Shown here: positions 36,000 through 43,324 of the stretch, one piece after another
How positions within the stretch are numbered: the stretch's first letter is position 1
Layout of the letters: the number at the start of each line of letters is the position of its first letter
DNA from: Bradyrhizobium sp. CCBAU 51765
GTDB lineage: Bacteria; Pseudomonadota; Alphaproteobacteria; Rhizobiales; Xanthobacteraceae
Direction: 5' to 3'
Assembly (NCBI RefSeq): GCF_015291725.1
Contig: NZ_CP030038.1
Span: 3,461,001-3,525,000, forward strand
Length of the DNA stretch: 64,000 bases
Position numbers and translations under genes: made by a program
The notes under the pieces: generated by a model
Databases searched by the model: none
What the model was told of the DNA's origin: nothing
What the model saw: only the letters and a program-made list of their open reading frames with translations

Positions 36000-36449
36000 A
36001 TGAGACGTGGTAGGCATATTCTGGTGATGATGGCGGCACTCGCCGCCGGGAGCGTGGTGACGGAGGCCTCCGCGGGATCCGTCCAGCGCAGCATGACGAA
36101 CCGGAACGTGAGCATCGAAACGGTCGTGCAGTTCGGCAACAATGTTCAGCCTGTCACGATCGAGGAGAACAGCCGCATCAACATCGCGCGGGTGATCCAG
36201 ATCGGCGCGACCGGGACGGTGGACGCGACCATCGTCCAGAACGGCACGCGCAATTATGCCAACGTAATCCAGGTAGGCGGCACCACCAATGCGGCGATCG
36301 GTCAGTCCGGGGTGCGCAACACCGCCGAGATCACCCAGATCGGCAATTCCACCAGCGCGCTCCTGCTCCAGATCGGAGATATGAACACGGGAGCGGTGAG
36401 GCAGTTCGGGCGTTTCAACTGGCTGGCGATCTTCCAGTTCGGCCGATGA
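36000..36449 (+). CDS. Curlin-repeat secreted protein 4
   Basis: A 149-residue protein with an N-terminal hydrophobic signal (ILVMMAALAAGSVVTEASA) and two parts. The first (to about residue 80) has fewer regular units (NVSIETVVQFGNN). The C-terminal 65 residues have six Gln with exact 11-residue spacing (VIQVGG, IGQSG, ITQIG, LLQIG, VRQFG, FQFGR). Strand residues here are more hydrophobic (SALLLQ, NWLAIFQ) than in the other members, which could suit a membrane-contacting or nucleator role like CsgB. It ends 12 bases before the next gene. Confidence 0.82.
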   Translation: MRRGRHILVMMAALAAGSVVTEASAGSVQRSMTNRNVSIETVVQFGNNVQPVTIEENSRINIARVIQIGATGTVDATIVQNGTRNYANVIQVGGTTNAAIGQSGVRNTAEITQIGNSTSALLLQIGDMNTGAVRQFGRFNWLAIFQFGR

Positions 36450-36461
36450 TGGAGGTGTGAC

Positions 36462-36743
36462 ATGAAGTTGCTTCCGCTAGCATCCGGACTAGGGCTCATG
36501 AGCGTGCTTGCGATGGCGCCGGCCGGAGCCGGCGACGGTCGCACCACGGTGGTCCAGGACGAGAACGGCACGTCGGTCATCACCCAGAGCGGGGATCCGG
36601 CGCAGGCCGAGGTCAAAATCGAGAAGGAGCCCGGGCGCACGACGGTCTATCGCCGCAGCGGCGGAAATACGGCCATCGTGACGCAAGGCAACGGAAGTCC
36701 GCAGGACATGCTCGACTGGCTGCGCAAGCAGCAGGGCCGCTGA
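36462..36743 (+). CDS. Small secreted protein at the end of the curlin-repeat cluster
   Basis: A 93-residue exported protein. The signal peptide ends near GAGDG. The mature chain has two isolated repeat-like pieces (GTSVITQSG and NTAIVTQGNG) and a charged centre (AEVKIEKEPGRTTVYRRSGG), and ends in an amphipathic helix (DMLDWLRKQQGR). It starts 12 bases after protein 4 with GGAGGTG before its ATG, so translation is coupled. It is not a fibre subunit by composition; a chaperone, inhibitor or anchor of the neighbouring proteins is conceivable. Not recognised as CsgC/CsgH. Confidence 0.72.
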   Translation: MKLLPLASGLGLMSVLAMAPAGAGDGRTTVVQDENGTSVITQSGDPAQAEVKIEKEPGRTTVYRRSGGNTAIVTQGNGSPQDMLDWLRKQQGR

Positions 36744-36789
36744 CGCGCGAAGGCCCACCGCCCGCCGTGGAACGGTGGGCTTCGCGTCA
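36741..36789. terminator. Bidirectional terminator hairpin of the curlin cluster
   Basis: A long stem (TGACGCGCGAAGGCCCACCG against CGGTGGGCTTCGCGTCA, one or two bulges) with a 12-base loop lies between convergent genes. The TGA stop of the last cluster gene is the first part of the stem. No U-run follows on the plus strand, so its strength is uncertain. Confidence 0.6.
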
Positions 36790-36796
36790 CGCGGCC

Positions 36797-37078
36797 TTAC
36801 CAGCGATATCTGCCGGTCAGCGTGCCGTTGTTGTTGCCGCCAGGGCCGACATCACCTTGCGTCGAACTCGGAGTTGGATGGTTGGTGCCGTTGAGTGCGC
36901 CATACGGCCCGGCCACGTCCGGATAGTATGCGCGCGGCTGCACTGGTTCATAGGCTGGCGCCGTGCGGTCCCAGCCCACGGACCGGCCGTTCCAGTCGTA
37001 GCCCTGCGCCGAGGCGGCCGCAGTGCCCGCGACCAGTGATGCCGTGATCAGGCAGAGGAGTTTTGACTTGTTCTGCAT
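36797..37078 (-). CDS. Small secreted Gly/Tyr/Asn-rich protein
   Basis: A 93-residue exported protein with signal peptide ending AAASA. The mature part is QGYDWNGRSVGWDRTAP, then a PYGALNGTNHPTP region and a C-terminal GNNNGTLTGRYRW. No domain is recognised. It is convergent with the curlin-repeat cluster. AAGGAGC lies before the ATG. Low complexity and Asn/Gly content suggest a surface or periplasmic role. Confidence 0.68.
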   Translation of the reverse strand: MQNKSKLLCLITASLVAGTAAASAQGYDWNGRSVGWDRTAPAYEPVQPRAYYPDVAGPYGALNGTNHPTPSSTQGDVGPGGNNNGTLTGRYRW

Positions 37079-37362
37079 TGGAGATGCTCCTTGCTTGTGT
37101 CGGGGCCAACGGTTGCAATGCGGGGGCGTTCCGGACGCATGGGCCAGGAGAAGTCAACTCCGATCAACTGGTTATGATGCGCCCGCCGCGGAACGAAATG
37201 GCTGAAACGAGATGAGAATCCCGGGCGTTCTGCCGCAGAATGTTCCGCCCTAATCGCGTGCCTTAACCAATAGTTAAATATATGTTTGCGGGTGGGCGGC
37301 AGCCCGGCCTAGCCTCTTGCGGGGAGCCGCTATCGCGAAGCCAAACGAGTGTGGTGCGTATC

Positions 37363-37809
37363 ATGATTGCCAGATCACATGGGGCGCTGTTCGCCTCGCT
37401 CAGCGCAGCCGCGCTGCTCCTGACTGCAAGTGACGGCTCTGCCGGACCCGCTGTCACCGCGGCGCCCGGCGTCGTTGCCACCGCGCCGCCGGTTGGAGCA
37501 CGTCCGCCGATCGCGCCGGGCGCCCGGTTCCATCGCCGCGGCGCTCCGTGGGTCTATTGGCCGGGCGGCGGCGGCTTCTTGTATGATGGCGCTGGCTACA
37601 GCCAACCCTTTGTTGATCCCGCCCAGCCACTCTCCAGCGACGTGCGTTATACCTACACCTATGATGTTCCCTGGGACTGGACGCATCGCTATCCGCCGAA
37701 CGTCGTTCCATCCAACCGGCCCTATGTGCCGAGCTGCCCGACGGAGCAGGTGACAGTGCCCGGCCGCGGCGGGAGCGAGCACACCGTCAACATCATGCGC
37801 TGCTACTGA
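37363..37809 (+). CDS. Secreted hypothetical protein
   Basis: A 148-residue exported protein with a signal peptide ending around DGSAG. It then has an Ala/Pro-rich part and an aromatic section (APWVYWPGGGGFLYDGAG, YTYTYDVPWDWTHRYPP), and two Cys near the end (SCPTEQVTV, MRCY) likely to form a disulfide. The ATG at 37363 is chosen by the signal peptide; the ribosome site is weak. No named domain. Confidence 0.65.
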   Translation: MIARSHGALFASLSAAALLLTASDGSAGPAVTAAPGVVATAPPVGARPPIAPGARFHRRGAPWVYWPGGGGFLYDGAGYSQPFVDPAQPLSSDVRYTYTYDVPWDWTHRYPPNVVPSNRPYVPSCPTEQVTVPGRGGSEHTVNIMRCY

Positions 37810-37830
37810 AGGGCGTGGTCGGCATTCGAC

Positions 37831-37997
37831 GGATGATCTTTTCGGAAAGCCGCTTCACGCTTTGCGCTAAAGCGCGATGAGATTTGGATGAATCGTCATC
37901 GCGCTTTAGGTTGTTGTTTACGCATGATCTTCCGGAAAACTGCTTCGCACTTTTCCGGATCATGCTTTAGCGCAGCCCTTCGGGTCGGGATCATGCT
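37831..37997. repeat. Dispersed repeat, copy B (3' end of GNAT gene)
   Basis: CATCGCGCTTTAGGTTGTTG, CGCACTTTTCCGGATCATGC and a second GATCATGCTCTAG make up this copy, which is inverted relative to copy A at 21216. An inner pairing (AAAGCGCGATGAGATTTGG / CATCGCGCTTTAGG) lies at its left. The CTA at 37998-38000 is the reversed TAG stop of the neighbouring GNAT gene. Confidence 0.75.
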
Positions 37998-38840
37998 CTA
38001 GCCCAGCTCGAAGCTGGTCACGCCGAAGACGCGGTCGAGCCGCAGCGGTGCGATCGGCCCCGTGTACATCCGTGCCGTCTCGAACACCGGCTTGAGGCCG
38101 AGCGCCTCCGCGAGCGCGATCGCGCCGGGATTGACGGCGGGGACATCGAGAAAGACTTCGCCGCCGCCGGTGCTTCCGAACAGGGCGTGCACGACCGCAT
38201 CCGCTGCCGCGCGGTCGTCGGCGATGAGCGGGCCGATCTTGTGGCCCGTCCGGCACGGACGGATCACGCCCCATGCCGCAAGCCTGCCCTCGCGCAGCAA
38301 TGCGCGGCCAACGTGACCTGGTGTGTCGATCCAGGCGCGCAGGAAGGCGCTGCGCGCGGCAGGGAATACGGTGGCATCGTCAGCTTCAACGATTGCAAAT
38401 GGGATCTTGTCGAGGGGGACGACGCCGGCAGGTGAAGTCGGTGGCGCTGGCACGACGCCGCCATAGCGGATATTGGCGTAAGCGAGCTGGAAGCCGGACC
38501 TCTTGTAATTGTCCTGCTGCGCCACGACGCCGTCGAGCCCGATCACGCGCCCGTCTGCATGAGCGAGGGCTGCGTTCCAGATGCGCAGGCCATGGCCGGC
38601 GCCGCGAAAGCGCTGGCGCACGATGTAGAAGCCGAGGAAGGCGAAGCGGTCGTCGTAATTGACGCAGGAGACGGTGGCGACCGGCTCGCCGTCGATCTCG
38701 CCGACAAAGAAGCCTTGCGCATCGGGGACGGCGAAGCAGGCGGCATCGGCCAGGCCCGGATTCCATCCCTCGGCCGCGGCCCAGTCGACGGCGAGGGCGA
38801 TTTCGTCGGGGCGCAGATTGCGGATCTGCAGATCACTCAT
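37998..38840 (-). CDS. GNAT-family N-acetyltransferase
   Basis: A 280-residue acetyltransferase with two GNAT-like halves. The first holds the acetyl-CoA loop region RQRFRGAGHGLRIW, preceded by FLGFYIVR; the second (DKIPFAIVEADDATVFPAAR onward) resembles the YitH/HsfA-type C-terminal domain. It should transfer an acetyl group to a small molecule or protein amine. The ATG at 38840 begins the fold (MSDLQIRNLRPDE); an ATG at 38873 with a nearby AGG is an alternative. A dispersed repeat supplies its stop region. Confidence 0.82.
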   Translation of the reverse strand: MSDLQIRNLRPDEIALAVDWAAAEGWNPGLADAACFAVPDAQGFFVGEIDGEPVATVSCVNYDDRFAFLGFYIVRQRFRGAGHGLRIWNAALAHADGRVIGLDGVVAQQDNYKRSGFQLAYANIRYGGVVPAPPTSPAGVVPLDKIPFAIVEADDATVFPAARSAFLRAWIDTPGHVGRALLREGRLAAWGVIRPCRTGHKIGPLIADDRAAADAVVHALFGSTGGGEVFLDVPAVNPGAIALAEALGLKPVFETARMYTGPIAPLRLDRVFGVTSFELG

Positions 38841-38954
38841 CTCGAGTCGCTCATGATGGATGCCTTCGACCATGGACCTGCCGCGAGGTCTGGCTGTAGA
38901 AGGCCCCATGATAGGCCGAGCGTGCGGCTCGCCTCAACACAGGGATGATCGGTC

Positions 38955-39659
38955 ATGGCAGCAGAGAAGGTTGCGCTCGTTACCGCCGGCGGCAGCGGCA
39001 TGGGGGCGGGGGCTGCGCGCCGGCTGGCAGCGGACGGGTTTCGCGTCGCGATCCTGTCGTCCTCCGGCAAGGGCGAGGCGCTGGCGGCCGAGCTCGGCGG
39101 CTGCGGCGTCACAGGCTCGAACCAGTCGAACGACGATCTGAAGCGCCTGGTCGACGCCGCGATGGCAAAATGGGGGCGGATCGACGTGCTCGTCAACAGC
39201 GCCGGGCACGGGCCGCGTGCGCCCATCACCGAGATCACCGACGAGCAGTGGCACGCCGGCCTCGACACCTATCTGCTGAACGTGATCCGTCCGACGCGGC
39301 TGGTGACGCCGGTGATGCAGGCGCAGAAGGGCGGCGCCATCATCAACATCTCGACGGCCTGGGCGTTCGAGCCGAGCGCGATGTTCCCGACCTCGGCGGT
39401 GTTCCGCGCTGGCCTTGCCGCCTTCACCAAGATCTTCACCGACACCCATGCGGCGGACAACATTCGCATGAACAACGTCCTGCCGGGCTGGATCGACAGC
39501 CTGCCGCAGCTGGATGCGCGTCGCGACAGCGTGCCGCTGAAGCGCTACGGCAAGGTCGAAGAGATTGCGGCGACGATTTCGTTCCTCGCCTCCGACGGGG
39601 CGGCCTACATCACCGGCCAGAACATCCGAGTCGACGGCGGCTTGACGCGCTCCGTCTGA
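38955..39659 (+). CDS. SDR-family protein lacking catalytic Tyr/Lys
   Basis: A 234-residue short-chain dehydrogenase fold: TAGGSGMGAGAARRLA as the nucleotide loop, VLVNSAGHG, IINISTAWAF and a family-type end (ITGQNIRVDGGLTRSV). At the active site, however, the expected YxxxK reads FRAGL (Phe150, Leu154), so both catalytic residues are missing although the fold and cofactor region look intact. It may bind NAD(P) without classic reduction, or act as a regulator. It is divergent from the GNAT gene. Confidence 0.82.
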   Translation: MAAEKVALVTAGGSGMGAGAARRLAADGFRVAILSSSGKGEALAAELGGCGVTGSNQSNDDLKRLVDAAMAKWGRIDVLVNSAGHGPRAPITEITDEQWHAGLDTYLLNVIRPTRLVTPVMQAQKGGAIINISTAWAFEPSAMFPTSAVFRAGLAAFTKIFTDTHAADNIRMNNVLPGWIDSLPQLDARRDSVPLKRYGKVEEIAATISFLASDGAAYITGQNIRVDGGLTRSV

Positions 39660-39684
39660 GGCGACGACTGCGCCACCAAATTAC

Positions 39685-39700
39685 TTAGCTTGTGAGCTAA
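39685..39700. promoter_or_regulatory. Operator-like dyad upstream of ArsR gene
   Basis: TTAGCT TGTG AGCTAA is a perfect 6-bp inverted repeat with a 4-base spacer. A second related dyad is centred exactly 50 bases downstream. Together they look like paired binding sites for the ArsR-family protein encoded next. Confidence 0.55.
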
Positions 39701-39733
39701 CAATTATTGACGGCGCAGGGCCGCGGCGCTATA

Positions 39734-39751
39734 GTTAGCTTCATGGCTAAC
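39734..39751. promoter_or_regulatory. Operator-like dyad over the ArsR start codon
   Basis: GTTAGC TTCATG GCTAAC is a perfect 6-bp inverted repeat whose spacer contains the ATG at 39743. It shares the TTAGC/GCTAA half-site with the dyad at 39685, five helical turns away. Repression by binding here would block both transcription and initiation. Confidence 0.55.
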
Positions 39752-40129
39752 CAATCATTCCGCCTCGACCATGTTTTCGCAGCGCTCGCCGATCCCACGC
39801 GGCGGGCGATCGTGATGCGGCTCTGCGCGGGCGAGGCGTCGGTCGGCGAGCTCGCCGACCCCTTCGACATGGCACTGCCGAGCTTCATGAAACACATCCA
39901 CGTGCTGGAGACGAGCGGGCTCGTTCTGTCGGAGAAGACCGGCCGCGTGCGTACCTGCCGCCTCAGTCCGGATGCGCTTCTCGGCGCGGAGGATTGGTTC
40001 CAGCAGCAGCGCGCAGTGTGGGAGGCGCGGCTCGACCGGTTCGAGGCCTACGTGATGAAGCTCAAGGAAGAGAAGGAGAGGGCGGGCGCCAAGCGGCCGT
40101 CCCGAACAACCAAACGGAAAGGTTCCTGA
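39743..40129 (+). CDS. ArsR-family transcriptional regulator
   Basis: A 128-residue winged-helix repressor: LADPTRRAIVMRLCAGEASV, MALPSFMKHIHVLETSGLV and a wing (SEKTGRVRTCRLSPDALL) followed by a helical tail. The metal-binding CxC of arsenic sensors is absent, so it belongs to the SRPBCC-linked ArsR group that senses other signals. Its stop is 2 bases before the AHSA1-domain gene, a standard pairing. Dyads at 39685 and 39734 suggest autoregulation. The start is the ATG inside the second dyad; an upstream in-frame alternative lacks the family pattern. Confidence 0.88.
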   Translation: MANQSFRLDHVFAALADPTRRAIVMRLCAGEASVGELADPFDMALPSFMKHIHVLETSGLVLSEKTGRVRTCRLSPDALLGAEDWFQQQRAVWEARLDRFEAYVMKLKEEKERAGAKRPSRTTKRKGS

Positions 40130-40131
40130 CG

Positions 40132-40623
40132 ATGACGAGTTCTGCCAATCCAGCTTTGTCGCAATGGTCGCTCGACCGTGAGATCGTGATGTCGCGCGTG
40201 ATCGACGCGCCGCGCGATCTGGTGTTCGAGGCGTGGTCCGATCCGAAGCATCTGCCGCAATGGTTCGGGCCGAAAGGATTCAAGGTCGAGACCTTCGAGA
40301 TCGACGTGCGGGTCGGCGGCGTCTGGCGCTTCAACATGATCGGGCCCGACGGCACGGTCTATCCGAACCGGATGCGGTTCCGCCGCATCGAGCGGCCTTC
40401 TCTGATGGAGATGGATCACGGCCTCGACCAGGACGATGACCCCGGCATGTTCCGCTTCACCGTCACCTTTGCCGAGCAGAGCAACGGCAAGACCGTTTTG
40501 ATGATGCGCCAGCTGGCCTCGAGCACCGAGCAGCGCGACGGCATGATCGGCTTCGGCGCCGTCGAATACGGCTACCAGACGCTGGACAAGCTTGCCGCCT
40601 ATGTCGCCGCTATGAACCGGTGA
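40132..40623 (+). CDS. SRPBCC / AHSA1-domain protein
   Basis: A 163-residue START-like protein: REIVMSRVIDAPRDLVFEAW, LPQWFGPKGF and GGVWRFNMIGPDG are the typical Aha1-like segments, with the long C-terminal helix (YGYQTLDKLAAYVAAM). It should bind a hydrophobic ligand in its cavity. Two bases separate it from the ArsR gene, with which it is surely co-transcribed. ArsR-AHSA1 operons are widespread but their ligands are mostly unknown. Confidence 0.88.
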   Translation: MTSSANPALSQWSLDREIVMSRVIDAPRDLVFEAWSDPKHLPQWFGPKGFKVETFEIDVRVGGVWRFNMIGPDGTVYPNRMRFRRIERPSLMEMDHGLDQDDDPGMFRFTVTFAEQSNGKTVLMMRQLASSTEQRDGMIGFGAVEYGYQTLDKLAAYVAAMNR

Positions 40624-40750
40624 CAAGAGTAGGCGGCAGTCTGCAGGGCAAGCCGTCGTCGCAGCCGACGGATTGCCCTGCGCAGGGTCACGTGAGCGCG
40701 TTGGTGACCGGGGGCTCCTGCTTCACTGCAGTTGTACCGCCGCTCTCCTG

Positions 40751-40853
40751 AAGCGCGATGCGATCAGCATGAATCGCCATCGCGCTTTGGGTTGTTGTTC
40801 GAGCATGAGCTTTTCGGAAAACCGCTACGCACTTTTCCGGATGATGCTCTAGC
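40751..40853. repeat. Dispersed repeat, copy C (3' end of Gly-rich gene)
   Basis: CATCGCGCTTTGGGTTGTTG and CGCACTTTTCCGGATGATGC match copies A and B. The repeat's terminal CTAG contains the reversed TAG stop (40849-40851) of the adjacent minus-strand gene. Confidence 0.75.
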
Positions 40854-41172
40854 GCCGCGTCGTACCGTCGGATCGTGGAGTGGTTTCATTGCGCATGCCC
40901 GGAGGGCTGGAAGCGCCTTGTCCACCACGCTCGACATGCGTGATGCCACCGCCACCGCCGGCGCTACCCGCACCGCCGCTGCCCGAGCCTGCTCCGGCTC
41001 CAGCGCCGCCACCGGCACCCGCGCCAGCACCGGCGCCTGCACCGGCTCCACCTGCGCCGCCGCCGGCTCCGCCAGCACCGCCGCCACCGCCGGCGCCTTG
41101 TGCGAACGCTGCGCCGACCGAAGCGCCGGCCAGCATCGCAGCTGTGAAGATCGTCAGAACAGTCTTACGCAT
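40849..41172 (-). CDS. Gly/Ala-rich secreted protein
   Basis: A 107-residue exported protein. The signal peptide ends at GAAFA. Residues about 25-75 are almost only Gly and Ala with scattered Ser, as in fibrous or glycine-rich surface proteins; the end is charged (ERGGQGASSPPGMRNETTPR). AAGGAG precedes the ATG. The minus frame is preferred over the opposite Pro-rich frame because only this one has a signal peptide and ribosome site. It has no known domain. Confidence 0.68.
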   Translation of the reverse strand: MRKTVLTIFTAAMLAGASVGAAFAQGAGGGGGAGGAGGGAGGAGAGAGAGAGAGGGAGAGAGSGSGGAGSAGGGGGITHVERGGQGASSPPGMRNETTPRSDGTTRR

Positions 41173-41460
41173 CTTGTTTCTCCTTGATGTCTACGGCGAA
41201 CCAATCGTGCGTGGCGGCGACTGTTCCTATGCTCGTCGATGAGAAGCCAAAGCGATTTCGTCATCTCCGGCGAATCGCGGCGTTCCTGCCGCGAAGATCT
41301 GTCTTGCGTCCTGCTCCCGCAGGTTGGCGCCGGGTCCTTCGGCCGGAACACGCGTGGAGATAGTCGGGTCTCCTGCGGCAATCGGCGCGGCCCTCTCAGG
41401 AACAATCGCCCGTGCTTCCCTGTTGCGCGAACGAAGCCAGTCACAACGGAGGACAGGAAG

Positions 41461-41958
41461 ATGGCCAATGCAGCCCGCGATACGTTCGTGGTGGGACTAC
41501 GCAATGCGCATGCGATGGAAGTGCAGGCGCGAGAGTTGATGGAACGCCAGTCAGAGCGGCTGGACGATTATCCCGAGGTCAAGGCGAAGGTCATCGCTCA
41601 CCTTCAGGAGACCAACGAGCAATTGCGCCGGCTGGAGAAATGCCTGGAAGCCTGTGGCGAGAGCACGTCGACACTGAAGGACACGGCGCAGTCGGTGATG
41701 GCCAACATGACGGCCATGGCGCATTCGGCTGCTGGCGACGAGATTCTCAAGAACACCTTCGCGAACAATGCGTTCGAGAATTTCGAGATCGCCGCCTACA
41801 AGTCGCTCCTCGCGCTCTGCGGCGCCGCCGGCATGCCGGAGGCCAAGGCACCGCTCGAGACATCGTTGAAGGAGGAGCAACGCATGGCTGCCTGGATCGA
41901 CTCCAATGTCGAGAAGGTGACGATGGAGTACCTGACGCATCAGCGCCAGGCCGCGTAG
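41461..41958 (+). CDS. DUF892 ferritin-like protein (YciE/YciF type)
   Basis: A 165-residue all-helical protein of the DUF892 group. Helix motifs VVGLRNAHAMEVQARELMER, HLQETNEQLRRLEKCLE, FENFEIAAYKSLLALC and LKEEQRMAAWIDSNVEKV carry the spaced Glu/His that could bind a di-metal centre. Family members are linked to stress responses. GGAGGACAGGAAG precedes the ATG at 41461. A terminator follows 26 bases after the stop. Confidence 0.82.
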   Translation: MANAARDTFVVGLRNAHAMEVQARELMERQSERLDDYPEVKAKVIAHLQETNEQLRRLEKCLEACGESTSTLKDTAQSVMANMTAMAHSAAGDEILKNTFANNAFENFEIAAYKSLLALCGAAGMPEAKAPLETSLKEEQRMAAWIDSNVEKVTMEYLTHQRQAA

Positions 41959-41983
41959 CTCGGAGATCCCTGCCGATATCGAA

Positions 41984-42016
41984 CCACCGGCGCGCCAGGG
42001 CGGCCGGTGGCTTTTT
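41984..42016 (+). terminator. Rho-independent terminator
   Basis: The 8-bp stem CCACCGGC / GCCGGTGG, with an 11-base loop, is followed by CTTTTT (42011-42016). It ends the DUF892 gene transcript before the convergent binding-protein gene. Confidence 0.75.
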
Positions 42017-42080
42017 CGTGCCTTCGCCTTGCGTGCGTTGACCGGCAGGAACGATCACGGCCAAACGGCCTCCCGCCGTC

Positions 42081-43304
42081 TCACTCCCTGGCCTCGTCCG
42101 TCACGATGTCGCCGAGCTTCTGCCAGCGCAGGCCGTCGAACTGCACCATCTGGAACTGCTTGTTGACCCGATAGTCGGTCGGTGAGGTCGTGACCGAGAT
42201 CCCCGGGAGCGTCAGGTCGAGTTCGACGTTCTTGAGGTTGGCCGCCTGCCGCATCACGTTCTCGCGGGTGAGATCGTCACCGCACTGCTTCAGCACCTGC
42301 ACGAGCAGCTGGGCGGTGATGTAGCCGTAGACATTCAGGTTCGAATCCTTGTCGCCGTCTGGATAGTACTTGGCCATGAAGGCGAAATAGCGCTTCATGC
42401 CGGCATCGTCCTTCCATTCGGGGTCGGCGGCATCCTTGACGTAGCCGACGCTGACGACGCCCTTCGAGCTTTCGAGGCCCGCCGGCTTCAGCACGGCGCT
42501 GACCGAGGAGGCGTTGATGTCAATGATGTGCAGCGGCTTCCAGCCGATCTCGGCGACCTTCTTGATCGCCTGTGCCGCCTGCTTCGGGGTCGTTGCGCTG
42601 AACAGCACGTCGGCGCCCGCGTCCCTCAGCCGCAGGATCTGCGAGTCGATCGTCGGCTCGGTGATCTCGTAGGAGGTCTCGGCCACGACCATCTTCGCGG
42701 CCTTGTCGCCGAGGCCGGCCTTGAGGCCGGCGAGATAGTCCTTGCCGAGGTCGTCGTTCTGGTAGAGCACGCCGATTTTCGCGTTCGGGTGGTTCTTCAG
42801 CAGGTACTGCGCGTAGATGCGGCCCTCGACGAGGTAGGACGGGTTGAAGCCCATCGTCCAGGGGAAGTTCTTCGGGTCGGTGAAGCGCGCCGCGCCGGTC
42901 GCGGCGAAGAGCTGCGGGATCTTCCTGGCGTTGAGATATTTCTGTACGGCGACGTTCGGCGCCGTGCCGATGATCTGGAACGTCAGCAGCACCTCGTCGC
43001 TTTCGACCAGCCTGCGGGTCTGCTCCACCGTTTTCGGCGGCGAATAGGCGTCGTCATACTGGATCAGCTCGACCTTGCGGCCGTTCACGCCGCCCTGGTC
43101 GTTGATCATCCGCATATAGGCGGCCTGGGTCTTGCCGATCACTGCGTAGGCCGAGGCGGGCCCGCTGAGCGGCACGGTCTGGCCGACCTTGATCGCGGTA
43201 TCGGACGCGCCGGGGTCGTATTTCTTCTGCGCCTGCGCTGCCGTGATCGAGAGCGCCAGAAGCAGCGCGGAAGCTGCGATGCGCTTGAGAAGCGTGCTTG
43301 TCAT
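42081..43304 (-). CDS. ABC transporter substrate-binding protein (branched-chain type)
   Basis: A 407-residue periplasmic binding protein (Peripla_BP_6 / LivK-like) with signal peptide ending TAAQA. Typical segments are DTAIKVGQTVPLSGPASAYA, GGVNGRKVELIQYDDAYSP, VEQTRRLVESDEVLLTFQ and an IGVLYQNDDLGKDY lobe. In rhizobia such proteins bind amino acids, urea or aromatic acids. No permease or ATPase gene is in the window. GGAGGG precedes the ATG at 43304. It follows the TctC-like gene on the same strand with 20 bases between. Confidence 0.88.
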   Translation of the reverse strand: MTSTLLKRIAASALLLALSITAAQAQKKYDPGASDTAIKVGQTVPLSGPASAYAVIGKTQAAYMRMINDQGGVNGRKVELIQYDDAYSPPKTVEQTRRLVESDEVLLTFQIIGTAPNVAVQKYLNARKIPQLFAATGAARFTDPKNFPWTMGFNPSYLVEGRIYAQYLLKNHPNAKIGVLYQNDDLGKDYLAGLKAGLGDKAAKMVVAETSYEITEPTIDSQILRLRDAGADVLFSATTPKQAAQAIKKVAEIGWKPLHIIDINASSVSAVLKPAGLESSKGVVSVGYVKDAADPEWKDDAGMKRYFAFMAKYYPDGDKDSNLNVYGYITAQLLVQVLKQCGDDLTRENVMRQAANLKNVELDLTLPGISVTTSPTDYRVNKQFQMVQFDGLRWQKLGDIVTDEARE

Positions 43305-43324
43305 GTGCTTGTCCCTCCCCCTTG

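Noticed and set aside
38955..39659. SDR gene at 38955 as a decaying pseudogene
   Set aside because: The frame is intact with normal codon use and all other SDR motifs; only the YxxxK site differs, so it is kept as a gene with altered function.
40880..41242. Pro/Ala-rich plus-strand frame opposite the Gly-rich protein
   Set aside because: The minus frame has a signal peptide and AAGGAG site; the Pro-rich frame is its complement.
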